Assembly (NCBI GenBank): GCA_018881555.1
Contig: JACAXG010000081.1
Location: 850,399 to 914,398, forward strand
Origin: Amblyornis subalaris
Taxonomy: Eukaryota > Chordata > Aves > Passeriformes > Ptilonorhynchidae
Direction: 5' to 3'
Length of the DNA: 64,000 nucleotides
A program made the position numbers and the translations under genes. Of the stretch, positions 42,044-56,856 are shown piece by piece (within the stretch, counting starts at the first letter, position 1; the number at the start of each line of letters is the position of its first letter). A model generated the notes under the pieces. The model ran no database searches. It had not been told where the DNA came from and was given only the letters and a program-made list of their open reading frames with translations.

Positions 42044-42572
42044 TCACAGCGGGACACGGGGCACAGGTGGGGCAGGGCCGCGGTTCGGGGGGGAGCATGT
42101 CCCGGCCCCGCCGTTGCCAGAGAGCCACGGACACCGTTGGTGCTACCGTTAACTCCCATTGAAGTCGGGAACCGGCAGCCGCGGGAGCCTCTCGCCCTTC
42201 CGGGAGCCGGACCTGACCCCGGCAGTGGCCCGGGACCGACGGCAGCGCACCCAGCACCGGAACTCGGCTACGGGCGGCGCTCCCGGACCCGCCGGGCCCG
42301 GGGCGCGCGGGACTCTCCGTGCTCGGGCACGACTGAATCCCCGCGGGTCACTGGCCACCCCCGCGGGTCACGGGCCACCTCCGCGGCAGCGGCTGGGGCG
42401 GGAGGCCCCGGTGCCAGCGCTGGACCGCCGGTACCGCCCCGCGGCCTGGCGCCCCCGATCCCTCCCTCCCCGCACAGCCGGGCCTGGACCCCCGATCGCG
42501 GAGAAGCCCCGCGGGGGGTCCAGGCCCCGGGATGGCGCCGATGCGGGGCCGATGGCCCGAGCGCGACCTCAC

Positions 42573-42606
42573 CGTGGCGACGGCGGCGGGGCCCGACCGG
42601 AAAGGG
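42573..42606 (-). promoter_or_regulatory. RPS10 noncoding first exon with 5' TOP and promoter
   Basis: On the minus strand a CCCTTTCC pyrimidine tract begins near 42606 and the short G/C-rich exon ends at 42573 with a GTGAGG donor. A 5' terminal oligopyrimidine tract, a very short first exon and a start codon at the beginning of exon 2 are the normal layout of vertebrate ribosomal protein genes. Purine-rich GGAAGCGGC (ETS-like) words lie just upstream. The exact start base is inferred. A second tract (CTTTCC) about 45 bp upstream is an alternative. Confidence 0.6.
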
Positions 42607-42609
42607 CTG

Positions 42610-43560
42610 CGCGTGCGCCCGACCGCCGCTTCCGCCGCCGGGAAAGACCCCGGGGGCGCGGGTGGCCTCGGCGCTGCCTGAGCGGAGCGCAGGCCCCCAA
42701 CCGCTGGGAACGGGGTGCCCGGCGCGGTGCCTGATGGGGTCAGCCCGCGACCCCCGCACCCCCCACTCGTGACACCCCCGCGCCCCCCGCTCGCGTCACC
42801 CCCACCCGTGACATCCCCCCACGTCCCCCGTCGTGTCACCCCCAGCTCCCCGCGGCGCCCCGTGCCCTTTGCAGCGGGGCTGTAAAGCCCTGCCTGGGGT
42901 CCCAGGGAGCCGCGGGTCCCAGCCCGGGCAAAGGGCTCGGGGCATCAGGAGGCACCGAACGGCTCTGCGCCCCAAAACACCCGCTCGGGAGCTGGGACCC
43001 CCATGTTACTTATCACTTCTGACCCCTCATTTGTGGGTCCCCCCAAAGCCGGGCTCTCNGTCCGGGGGGCCGTGGTGGCCCCGGGATGGGAGACCGGAGC
43101 CGTGTCCCCTTGGGCACACCCTGTGCCCTGTCCNCCCGATCCCGGGGCTCTCCCGCCCTGTTTGGGGGCTTGAACTCCCCGGGGAGCGACAGGAACGGGG
43201 GTCCGCGGGGAAGGGGACAAGTCCTCGATGCCCCCCTAAACACCCCGGACCAAAGGGGATTCGGCACATGGCACCCCCTGAGCACCTCCGGGCGGGGACA
43301 GCAGAGGGAAAGGGGGAGGTGCAGGGACCCCCCGCCGCCCCCGGGGCTCCCGGCTTATTCCCATCCTCTCCGCGGTCCCGTTGTCACCTTGCGCGGCCGA
43401 GGAGCCGCCGCGCCGGGCCGCGGATTGGTCGGCTAAAAATGCCGCCCTAATCTCCGAGCTGATCTTTACCCCCTCCCTCCGCCCCATCTGCCGCGACCTG
43501 CCCGCGATGCGCAGCGCCGGCCCCGGGAGAGGCTCCGCCGCTGTCCCCGCGGCCCCGAGG
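42610..43560 (+). promoter_or_regulatory. CpG-rich region with candidate distal PACSIN1 first exon (ends 43559)
   Basis: This GC-rich stretch runs from the RPS10 promoter to a candidate core promoter on the plus strand. An inverted CCAAT (GGATTGGTCGG, 43422-43432) is followed by a TATA-like CTAAAAA and then a possible exon ending CCCCGAG at 43559 with a GTACGA donor. PACSIN1 is the next plus-strand gene and its first coding exon starts with untranslated sequence after an AG acceptor, so upstream noncoding exons must exist. Linking this one to PACSIN1 is inference. Confidence 0.35.
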
Positions 43561-46500
43561 TACGACCGGCGGGGCGGGCGGGGGGCGGCCGGGTCGCGGC
43601 GGGGGCTGGGGGCTGTCCCCGGGGGGCGGAGGGGGATGCCGGGGGTCGGAGTGCTGTGACAGCGCTGTCCCCTCCGGTGTTGGAACCGGGTCCGTGCCCT
43701 GCGCTGGGAAACGAACCCGCGCGCGACCCAATTTAAGTGATTTCCGACTTGTGCCGGACTGTGCCGCGGGGGAACGGGAGGGACCGAGGGATGCGCCGCA
43801 TTCCTGGAGCTGAGTGGTGCCATCCTGGGGCTTCGCTACCTTGTCATCCCCTCCTTTCTTCCTCTCGGGGGGAGCATGGCCGGAGCTGGGGCGAAGCTGA
43901 CACAAGGCGACCCCCAGGATGCTGCGGCAATTGCGGCATCCCCCGGGGAGGAACGCACACCCCGGCTCGTCCCACTGAGCAGGAGCTGCCCCTGCCCGCC
44001 TGGCCCGGCCGCGCTGCCCATGGGCACTGCCCCGGCTCCTGCCCCTGCCCCTGCCCCTGCCCGTGCCCCCGCTGCGTCTCCTCCTCACAGCTCCTGCACC
44101 TCCTACCTTGGAAATGGCAAAGCAAGTGCTTTGCTAAACGGATTAGACCTTTCCCGGCAGCCTCTCCTGCTGCTCCCGCTTCCCTCGGCCTCCGCNTCGC
44201 CTTCCCCAGGCAAACCCCATCCCTAAGCCAAATGTCCAGGTCGAGGCCGTGGCCGCAGCGCAGCCGGCCCGGCAAAGATCAGGCACTGCAGCTCCCAGCG
44301 CCTGACCCCGAAACCCCGGCTGAAGCCCTGAGGGTCCTTCCCACCGCCTGGGGTTTTGTGTTCCCTTTGCAGGAATGCAGAGAAAAGTGGGGAATTCATC
44401 AGCCACCGGCTCGGCCGGTGCTGGGGGTGCTGCCCTGCCCCAGGGTCAGCACTGCTCCGTGACCCCCGGTGGTGCTGGCCCCTTCCCCTCCCTCCTCTCG
44501 CTCCTCTCCCAGGGTGTGCGGCCGCCGGAGGGGCTGCGGCAGGACGGGAGTGGGATTTAACCGTGAAAGGATTGAGGGAGGCGAGNCCAGGCACTGGCAA
44601 GGACCGACAGTGACGTGCACAGGGCAGGGCGAGAAGGGAAGGGACATCAGCAAAGCGCGTCAGCACCAACCGGGGCCACGTCCTGAGCCCAAAGCCTGGG
44701 CTCGGCTCTGTGTGGGATCCCCCTCGCTGGGAATGCCGTGTCCCCAGCTCTGCTGGTCCCTGTCAGGGCAGGATGGCACAGGGATGGAGCCAGGCTCCTC
44801 CAGCACAGCCCCTGGCACGGCTCTGCCCAGGGACAGACTTTGTCCCGGGGGTGCCAACCTGGACGGCGTTTGTGCGACACCTCCAAGGCAAACCCCGGAC
44901 CTGCCGAGCTCCTGCGGGTGATCCTGGAGAAGGAGAGGCCGCAAACAGCCGGCAGCTTCCAGAAGCGGCCAAGCCAGTGTCCGGCTGTCCCCAGCGTGGC
45001 ACAGCAAGGGGGGCAGGAGGCAGTGAGCCCCAGCACTGCCGTGGCCGTGGGTGATACGTACGGGCTCCTCAGGCAGCTGCCTGCAGCCAGCTCCATGCTG
45101 CTTGCCAGGAAAAATGGAGCCTTTATGTCCCGGCCCCGGCCCCTTCCCCGGAAGGGCTCGGAGGATGCCCCGGCCGCAGGCAGACAAGAAGGGGATTGTT
45201 TCGGTGGGACTTGGGTCTCTGGGAGCACCTGCCCCGCGCGGGGCCCTCCACAATGGCTGCCTGTCTGCCGCAGAGCCGCCAATTATCCTCCGCGGCTAAT
45301 TAGAGATGCAAAGTAGCGCTTGCATTCTCGCAGCTCCCCGGAGGGCTCCTGGGACCGGCGGCACATCCGCAGCAGGGACGCAGCCTGGGCATGGGGCGAG
45401 CATGGGGCGCTGGCCCCATCCGGCCCCGCGACCCCCAGCTCCCACTCCGCTGTGCCCCGGCATCCGGTGGGAAGGGGCAGTGGAGGCCAGGAATGGGCTC
45501 GAGATGACCAGGATGCCTCTCTGCCCCCATCCCCACCAGCCTTGCCTGGACCACCCACGCACCAGGAGCTCTCCCATTGCTCCCAGAACCAGCTCAGCCC
45601 CATAACTGGGTGCTCTGATGGGATTTAGGAAACACATTTTCCTTTCCCTGCTGGGGAGGGAGCTGGGATCTGGCTGTGCTCAGAACGTCCCCGTTCGTGC
45701 GAAGGCTGGCACTCCTGCCCGGGTGATGGGCAGGAGGCTGATCCCTGGTGGCATCTCTTCATTCCTGCCTGCTCCAGCTCCTGCAGCCGCGGGATCACGG
45801 TGCGGGCTCATGTGCTCCGGCTTCTCCGTTTGCGCTCACGGAGCTGTAATTCCAGAGCAGCAAGTGGCCCGATAAATCAGGGCTTATTTCCTGCCAATAC
45901 CGTCTGCTGCTTCCCACAAGGAAACTCATTTACAGGAGGAGAAGTGACTTACCACCGAAAACAGTAAACGGTGGGATGGTGAGAGCCGGGGAAAAGTTTG
46001 TCGTGACCGAGTTTTTGGTGAGGGAACCAAGGAGACAGAGTTCCCACCTGCTCCCTGCACGCAGCAGCCCAAGCTGCAGGGAAGGAGACCTGAGCTGGTC
46101 CTACCTACACAGACCGCAAAGCTGGTGGCAACAGCTATTTGCGCTGGGGAACCCCCCCCGAGTCACTGTGGTCCCCCTGTCACCATCCTGGAGAGCGTTT
46201 GTCACCAAATATTTAACGCCAAGGACATTTTCCCCTCTGCAGCAGGGATGCTGTCAGGGAAGACAGCACCTGGGACATCCTGGTGGTGCCTGCAGTGACC
46301 CTGCGCTGAGAACTGCCGACCCACGGCATGCAAGGGCCATGACCATGACCAGTAATTCAGCACCCTCTGGTTCCTTGCCCTGCAATGCCAACAGGCAAAG
46401 ATCCCCCAGCTCCTGAAGGAACCACCATCCATCCCACTCCTNTGTTGGGATTGGGGGTCTCACATGCTGCAGCCGGGCATGAAACATTCCGGGGGCCGTT

Positions 46501-47380
46501 CTGTCTGGCCGTGAGGTGGGATGGCTCGGGTGGCACNGAGCTGGAAGGAGCCGGAAGGCAGGCGTGCTGGAGAGCCCCACCGAGCTTCATTAGGCAGTGG
46601 AAGGCGCTTGTTAGGGGAAAGCTGAGCCGGCGTCGGAGGCCGGCAGAGCCCCCCGGGACCGGGTCGCATTCTCTGGGCAACCCGATCCCGGCGGCAGCGG
46701 CCCCGGCAGCCTCATTACTGCAGCTTCTGCAGCGGCTTCGGTTACTCGCCTGGACGCTCTCGTCTCCTGCTGGCTTTTAATTTCCCTGACATCCCTCGCG
46801 AGCGGGGGGATGCAGACGCAGTGTCGGGGAGCCTGTCGTCACCCCCACCCGCATCCTTCCTGCTCCCCGACGGCTTCCAGCCCCCTCTGCCCCCGGGACT
46901 CCCATCCTGTGACAAGCTCCTGTCACCCCAGGCACGAGCCCCGGGGCTTGGGATGAGGCGGATGGGCAGACGGCAGTGAGGGGGAGCTGCCCTGCTCCCC
47001 TGCAAGAAGCCTTGGGGAGTGCAGCCCCCTCGCCCCCTTCCCCAGCCCTGCCAGGGGGGGAAAGACTGTTCCTGATTCCCTTGCCAGCCTGTTCCCAGCT
47101 GGCACATTTGGCAAGGAGGCGGCACCGGCTGCCTCTCCGAAGGCGTTTTGGGGTGTTTGTTCCTGCAAAAGCTGTGGCTCAGCCCCAAAACCCCCCTACA
47201 GCCTCGGGGTGACAGAGAGGCCAGGGCAGCAGCAGTGGGAGCGCATGGCTCTGTCCCATCCCGTGCAGGAGTGACAACGACCCCTGGTGCAGCAGGACCA
47301 GGACCCCCAGGGGAGATCCCCAAAGAGCCGCCCCGCAGTGTGGCCCAGGGGGAAGGAGCCCGGTATGGCCCTAACGGAGC
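43561..47380. other. Probable PACSIN1 5' flank/intron, no coding exon seen
   Basis: GC-rich single-copy sequence with no recognised coding exon. One AT-rich island at 45281-45313 stands out, holding AATTAT, TAATTA and ATGCAAAG words (homeodomain and POU-type) and looking like a candidate enhancer. Confidence 0.45.
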
Positions 47381-47599
47381 CGGCAGCACCTCGGGGCCCG
47401 GCCCCTCCGTCGCCCGGCCGTGGCACCCGCCGCCCCCCTGGACTGGGGCCTCAGCCCCCCGCAGTGGGGCGGCCCCGGTGGGTGCCCTAGGCGAGGATCT
47501 GGGGCCGGCGGGTCCTGCGGGGGCTGACGGCAGTGCGGCACCTCGGGGTGGGCGCGGACCCGGGGATGGGGGGGTCCATTCCCCCCTCCGCCCCCCCCC

Positions 47600-47777
47600 C
47601 GGATGATTTTCGCAGCAGCGGCTCCATCCCGGTTGCCATGGCAACGGGCGGCTCGGGCAGGCGCGTGCCCGCGGCCGTGCGCGCCGCCGCTGCCCGGCGG
47701 GAGCGGAGCGAGCGGAGCGGAGCGAGCGGAGCCCCGGCCCCGGCCTCGGGCCNCCCGGCCCCCCCGGCCCCCGCCAG
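47600..47777 (+). promoter_or_regulatory. Candidate PACSIN1 promoter/first exon with RFX X-box palindrome
   Basis: A perfect 14-bp palindrome GTTGCCATGGCAAC lies at 47632-47645; this is the full RFX X-box. It is followed by a GC-rich, GAGCG-repeated stretch ending CCCGCCAG at 47777 with a GTGAGCGC donor. The layout fits a CpG-island noncoding first exon spliced to the PACSIN1 coding exons 6 kb downstream. No transcript data are available. Confidence 0.45.
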
Positions 47778-50700
47778 GTGAGCGCGGCCCCCGCGGGGGC
47801 AGCCGAGTCCCCTGCGGCGACGAGGTGCGGGATGCCCGGTCCCTGGCGGGGATGGGGTGCGGGATGCCGGGGTCCCTTGCCGGGATGGGGTGCGGGATGC
47901 CCGGGTCCCTTGCGGGGATGGGGGGAAGGACGGGGGGGATGCTGTGCAAGGACCGGTCAGTACGGTGTGGATTTGCAGCCCCCGGCAGGACGCAGTGTCC
48001 CCTGACCCCTTCTGCAAGTCAGGGAGGTTGGGGGGAACATGACCTTCACCCCTCCGTGTGTCCAGAGAGGTGCTGGGGAAAGGGACACCCCTTCTGCAAT
48101 GCTGCCGCACTCCCGGGCTTGTGCCTCAGTTTCCCCAGCTGCAAATAATGGGGGGAACTTGTGCTGTGCCTGTCGTCGCTGTCTCCCTGCCCAAATGAAT
48201 ACCTCAACCCATTGCTGAACCCCCTCCTGTCAGCGTTGTCACCCCAGCTTCTCCCTTGCTGCCCCCCCTCATCTCCCCACTTTCCTGTCTCCTCTGGCTC
48301 CAAGTCTCCTTCCCCACCACAGACAGCCGAAATTCCGCTGTCCCTCCACCTCTCCTGCTCCCAGCAGCCCCATTTGCCTCCTGTCACCACCAGCTCCGGG
48401 TCCATCCCACCAAGGCTCAGGGGACGGGACCCCCGTGCCAGCGCGTGACGCTCCGCTTCCCCCCCCCCCCGATGCGGAAGCGGGGGGGGATGGCACCGCC
48501 GTATCCTCCACCATTCCTGTTTGCCACTTCTGGGTTTGATTGCAAACCTCATCGTTGGATTTCTGCCTAAACCCAGCTCCCGGGACCGCAGAAATCCCTG
48601 CTCGGTGTCCGAGCAGCCTTGTTTACCGCGGCGAGCCAAGGCGGCAGGATGAGACAGAGCTGCAGAGCTGGGCAGCCAGTGGAACCCCCAGCTCGTGCTG
48701 AGCCCCCTCTCCCTTCCTCAGGCCTGAGCACACGCAGGGGGTTGGCAATCCTGCTGCTGCTGCCCCTCCCGGGGTCTCCCCCCACATTCCCCATCCGCAT
48801 TCCCAGCACATCCACTGTCCCTGAGCTGGGCTGCAGGCTCCCCTGGAGAGACACTGGCGTTACCTACAAATGCCAAGCAAGCTTCCAGAAATTTTTGCAC
48901 AAGGTTCCTAAAATCCTTAGAAGATTAATGGGTGCCCTGAGCAGGTTTTGGGAGCGCAGGAGGAAGGGGAAGGTCTCTGCAGAGCCCACATGAGCTGCGA
49001 AGCCGATCGCTGCCAGGGCTTGGAGCAAATGCGTCTCCCCTGGCTACTGCAACCTGGCAGCACCCGGCCCCCGGCGGCCTCCCGCCTGTGCACGGGGCAC
49101 GAGGCTCCTGGTGCTGCTCCTGGATCACTGAACCTCCTTTGCAAGCACTCTGGCTTTGGGGAGCCCACAAGCCCTGACCCCGCAGGGTCCAGCAGGTCCC
49201 CAGTCCTCAGATCCCCCCATCAGTGCAGATGACCCCTATGGAAACGAGGAGGCTGCCACGGGCATGTTCTGCCCAGGGTTCTTTGGAAAAGTGGCTCCCA
49301 GAAGTTTCCCACCGTTACCTACGAGTCCTCTCCAGGGTCCTGCTGCTTTTGCAGCCACCTCACGCACTGCTCGAGCACCAGGTCCCAGGCACCCCCATGG
49401 TGCTGCTCTGGCCAAAATCCCACGGAGAAGCACCCATTATTCTGGGTTTGGCTGTTTGCCCGAGGGCTCCAGCCCTGCTCATGTTGCAGCCAGAGGGGTT
49501 TTGCCAGGGAATGCAGGAGGGACCCTGACATGAGCCTGCTCCCATGGAGACATTGCCGGGGAAGGGCCCAGGCTCACCTCCCACCTGGCCTTGGGCTGGG
49601 TTTGATGACGAGGGGGAAGGACGGGTGTTGAGGCTGCTCAGCCCCGAGCCTGGGGCTCTGCTGGTGCGGAGCTGCCAGCGTGAATCAGCAGCACCCGCTT
49701 AACCATTTCCTCGCAGGGTCTGCATGGGCTCTGGAGGGGGCCACTCTTCAGACACCCCACAGCCGGACCCCTCTGCACCCCATGGCTCCCTGAGCTCCGA
49801 CCCTTGCCAGCCCCAGGAGCGTTCCCCATGGGATACACAGACCAGCCCTGGGGTGGGAATCCCGCAGCCGCCCTGCTGGGTCAGAGCTGAGCAGCAAACC
49901 AGGCACAGCTCCTGCAGCTGCAAAGCCTCTTGCAACGCACATCAGCGTCACTGGTTTTTCCTGGGACCTGCCACTGTGCCTTGGCCACTTCCCCCCCCCC
50001 ATACGTGGTCATCTCACCCCCCATATGTGGCCACCTCACCCCCTGTGCGTGGCCACCTCACCCCCTGTGTGTGGCTGTAGCGGGAGCAGCACATGGGCAC
50101 CGGTGCCCACTGTGGATGCAGCACGGCAGCCCCAGAACGTGGTGGGAGATGCTGCTGCCAGGCTCCTCTGGGCTTCCTTGGCTGTATCCAAGTCCGATTG
50201 TCTTTGCCACGAGTGGTTTCCATGTGGCCATAGCAGCGGTGCATCACTGTGGCATTGGTGCTGCACTCCAAAACAGACCCTCCAGCAGCCCCGTGCCAGG
50301 ATAAGGGAGAGCAAATGACCTTTCCCGTGGCCAAAAGCCCAAGGCCCAGCCCACTTGCTCAGATTCCCACAGACCAGTGCAGCTCCCAGTGTGGGTTCGC
50401 CGTGCCCTGGATGCTCTCAGCAATAGTCACTCGCCCACTGCCCTCCCAGCAATGGGGCTTATACCATGAACCAGCTGCCTGGGGACGGGATGGGGACAGG
50501 GAGGGGGACATGATCTCCCTCTGTGCTCTGCTCCTCTCCTTGCAGTGCATCCACCACCATCCTGCCTTGGCCAGGGGCTCTTTGCAGCAGAGGAACCTGC
50601 ACTGGAGACTCTGCAGCCCCTCCTGCCCCTGGTGCCCACCGGGCTCAGCCAATGTGCCCAGAGGCAGGAGTGTGACATCCCCGTCCCCTGCTTCTTGGCT

Positions 50701-51120
50701 GCAGGAGAGATGCTGGGGCTGGGGGAACAAACACCCCTGGAGAGAGCAACCTGGGGACAGGGGACAGCAGGATTGGACTGTCCCACTTCCCTGGGGATAG
50801 GACTCTGTTGGCCAGGACTTTGGCCGTGGGGCTGCGGGCAGCCACCCATGCCCTGCCCACGGTGTCAGCAGCACCAGCCTCTGCATTGCAGCAGCCTCCT
50901 GCCTCTGCAGGGCCACGGCCATGGCCCGGCCCCCACGGAGGGCAGAGACCCCCCCTCACCGCAGCACCGGGGCAGCAGGAGCTGCCTGGAGGGTGAGAAG
51001 AGTTGTGTCAGTGCTCAGCGCCGAGCAGGCTGACAGGAGACACGCGCAGGGGGGCCGCTTCTGCAGGAGCAGCCCAAGGGCACGTGGAGCAGGAGCTGGG
51101 ACAAACTCCACCGTCGCTTG
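47778..51120. other. Probable PACSIN1 first-intron sequence
   Basis: No coding exon recognised. There are short direct repeats of the type GGGATGCCNGGTCCCT at about 47830-47935 (three copies, about 34 bp apart) and GTGGCCACCTCACCCC near 50010-50080. The rest appears single-copy. Confidence 0.45.
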
Positions 51121-51149
51121 ATGCCAGACGCTCTGCGGCTTGTCCCCGG

Positions 51150-51480
51150 CAGCTCCNTGGAAGCGAGGGGCCGAAGCCGAGCCCCCCGGGCCGAGGGCGC
51201 CCAGGCGGCAGCGCGTGGCTGGGGCTGGCAGCTCTCCACGCCGCGGCTGGGCCGCCGGCTCTGCAGGCGCCAGGCATCACCGCCAGCCGCCCCGATGCGA
51301 GGCGATGGGCCGCGCTGGCACGGCCGGGGGCCGGCAGGGGGCTGGCAGGGGGGTGGCACGTGTGGCGCAGGCGGCCGAGGCGGCCCAGCGTGGTGGGGCA
51401 CGCGCACGTGCGCGGGCGCGCGAGGATGGTCGTGCGTGGGGCTGCGTGGCAGGAGAGCGGCGACGAGGCGGCAGCGTTAG
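51150..51480. promoter_or_regulatory. CpG island with 14-bp palindrome around an E-box
   Basis: A CpG-dense stretch upstream of PACSIN1. It includes the perfect palindrome CGCGCACGTGCGCG (51401-51414) centred on a CACGTG E-box. It could be a third alternative promoter or an intragenic CpG island; no clear splice donor was chosen. Confidence 0.35.
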
Positions 51481-51910
51481 CTGGGAAGTGATGCAGAGCC
51501 AAAAATAACCCCCNGGCTGCGGCTCGGACCAGGTAGTGGCTGGGAGCGGGAGCTGCGGCAGCCACGTCCGCAGCGCCCCGTGGCATCGGTGGCTCGCTGG
51601 GGGCAGCTGGGGCTGGCACTGCGCCCGTGGGTGCTGGGGTACACCCAGCTGTGCCTGTGCTCCCTCCCTGCGGCCCCATCCCAGCCCCGGGCGTGCTGGG
51701 GCTGTCACCCTGAGGGTGCCCTTGCCGTGCCGGCGCAGCCTCTGCAGCAAAACTCAGAGACCCCGGCGTGGGCACCGCGCCGTGCCCGCGGCTGACTGGG
51801 GGCATGACACACACAGCATCTGTGGAGCCCCGTGGGGGCTGTGCCCTGGCTGCTGTGCCACCACTCCGGGTGCACCCACATGGGCGACCCGCGGGTGCTT
51901 GGGTGGGGAG

Positions 51911-52656
51911 CGCAGTGGTGGTGCCGTGGGTGCCAGGCAGGAGTGGTGGTGGTGCCGTGGGTGCCAGGCAGTGTTGGTGATGGTGCCATGAAGGTCAGGC
52001 AGGAGTGGTGGTGGTGCCACAGGTGCCAGGCAGGGACAGTGATGGTGTTGTGGGTGCCAGGCAGGGACAGTGGCTGTGCCATGAGTGCCAGGCAGTGGCG
52101 ATGGTGGTGCCATGGGTGCTAGGCATGGTGGTGCTGTGGGTGCCATGAATGCCAGGCAGGAGTGATGGCAGTGCCATGGGTGCCAGGTAGGGACAGTGGC
52201 TGTGCTGTGGGTGCCAGGCATGGTGGTGCTGTGGGTGCCAGGCAGGAGTGATGTTGGTGCTATGGGTGCCAGGCAGGGGCAGTGGCTGAGCTGTGGGTGC
52301 CAGGCATGGTGGTGCTGTGGGTGCCAGGCAGGGAGAGTGAGTGAGCTGTAGGTGACAGGCAGTGGCGGTGGTGGTGCCATGGATGCCAGGCAGGGACAGT
52401 GACTGAGCCATGGGTGCCAGGCAGGAGTGATGTTGGTGCTGTGGGTGCTAGGCAGGGACATTGCCTGAGCTGTGAGTGCCAGTGGCAGTGCTGTGGGTGT
52501 CAGGCAGTGGCGATGGCAGTCCCGTGGGTGCCAGGCAGGGACAGTGGCAGTGCTGTGGGTGCCAGGCAGTGGCGATGGCAGTCCCGTGGGTGCCAGGCAG
52601 GGACAGTGGCGATGCCGTGGGTGCCAGGCAGTGGCGGTGCCGTGGGTGCCAGGCAG
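51911..52656. repeat. 30-bp VNTR (~25 copies) upstream of PACSIN1 coding exons
   Basis: Tandem units of GTGGGTGCCAGGCAGG plus a variable GTGGTGGTGCC half, with a 30-bp period (for example GCCAGGCAG at 51932 and 51962). Sub-blocks with different variable halves are shuffled. Because 30 is a multiple of 3, all frames stay open for long stretches, which explains a 318-codon minus-strand frame across it. Confidence 0.93.
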
Positions 52657-53726
52657 GCGCGGGCGCCGTGTGCTGCCGGCTGCGGGGGGACGCTGCTGTC
52701 CCCCATCCATCTGCGTCTCGGCGGCTGAGCGAGGGACAGTCANGCGTTTATTTTTAACCGTCTGGGGAGGGCGGCGGGGATTGGTGCCTCCCTGGTTATA
52801 TCACTAAATCCCTGCCAGGCCCTGTTAGTTCCAGCACAGCGAGCCCTGCGCCGCGCTCCAGTAACTGTTTCAGGCCCCCGTCCTCCTGGGGCAGTGACCT
52901 GCCCCAGCCTGGGGACACCTCGGGGCCAGCTGTGCGCACAGCTGGAGAGCGTGGGCACCCCCACCAGTGTTTCCCGTGGGACCCTGTGTCCCCAGCCCTG
53001 CCCTCCCGCCCCATCACAGGGCAGGGCACAGGCAGCCAGGTGTCCCTCTGCCCGCCCCACCTCCCCACGGAGGGGATGGTGTGTGAGGATCACGGCCACA
53101 TCCCGCTCCCACAGCCCTTTTGGGGGCAGGACAGGAGGAAATTTGGGCTGTTCGTGGCCACTTTGTCCCCATCCCAGTGGCAGATGCCGAGCAGTGCTTT
53201 CCTGTGGAAGCACTGTCCGAATTCNGGTGAGGATGGGGGTGATGAGGATGCTCACGGCCACCACAGTCCCCTCTCCATCCCCACGCGATGCCACCCCCCG
53301 CCACCAGCCCCTTCCCAGCTCTCAGCAAGGTGGCAAAGGGTTAAGCCGTGCAGCTGGGCCACGTGACGCTCCNGGGATGCCGTTTTTCTGAAGATCAGGA
53401 CGGATTAGAGTGGAATATCAGGACGAGAATTTCTTGGGCGGCGCATCCCCTGACCCTGCCACGGCCCCTTGCCCAGCAGCTCCCGGTGCTGAGCTAGGCC
53501 CTGGTCGGTGAGCGTCCACTATGCTGCTCCCTGCCGTTCCCTCTGGGGGTGTTTGGATGGCACCAAGTGGGTGGTGGGCACTGGAGGAGTCTGTGGGTCC
53601 AGAGCTGGAGTGGGCACTCTCCCCATGCTCGTCCCCTGCACCCAGATGCTTGTCCCGTGGAGCTGTTGGCAGGAGGGATGGGGGTCCCCTGCTACCCCCA
53701 TGACTCCCCCTCTCCTCTCCCCCCAG

Positions 53727-53796
53727 TGCATGAGGCTGGTGTTTGCCCAGGAAACCCCCAGCGCCTGCTCTGACGCCCGAGGCAGCGCCGGGAGCC
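53727..53796 (+). other. PACSIN1 5' UTR part of first coding exon
   Basis: A strong pyrimidine tract and CCCCAG end at 53726, so the exon containing the start codon begins at 53727 with about 70 untranslated bases. A second CAG at 53750 is a weaker alternative acceptor. Confidence 0.6.

Positions 53797-56856
<3,060 letters not shown>

Noticed and set aside
46742..47644. 300-codon minus-strand frame near the candidate PACSIN1 promoter
   Set aside because: Low-complexity Gly/Pro/Arg composition expected from GC-rich DNA, with no recognised domain.
51754..52710. 318-codon open frame on the minus strand with a His/Pro/Thr/Ala repeat
   Set aside because: It coincides with the 30-bp VNTR, whose period is a multiple of three, so every frame stays open. 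There is no splice context, start context or known domain.
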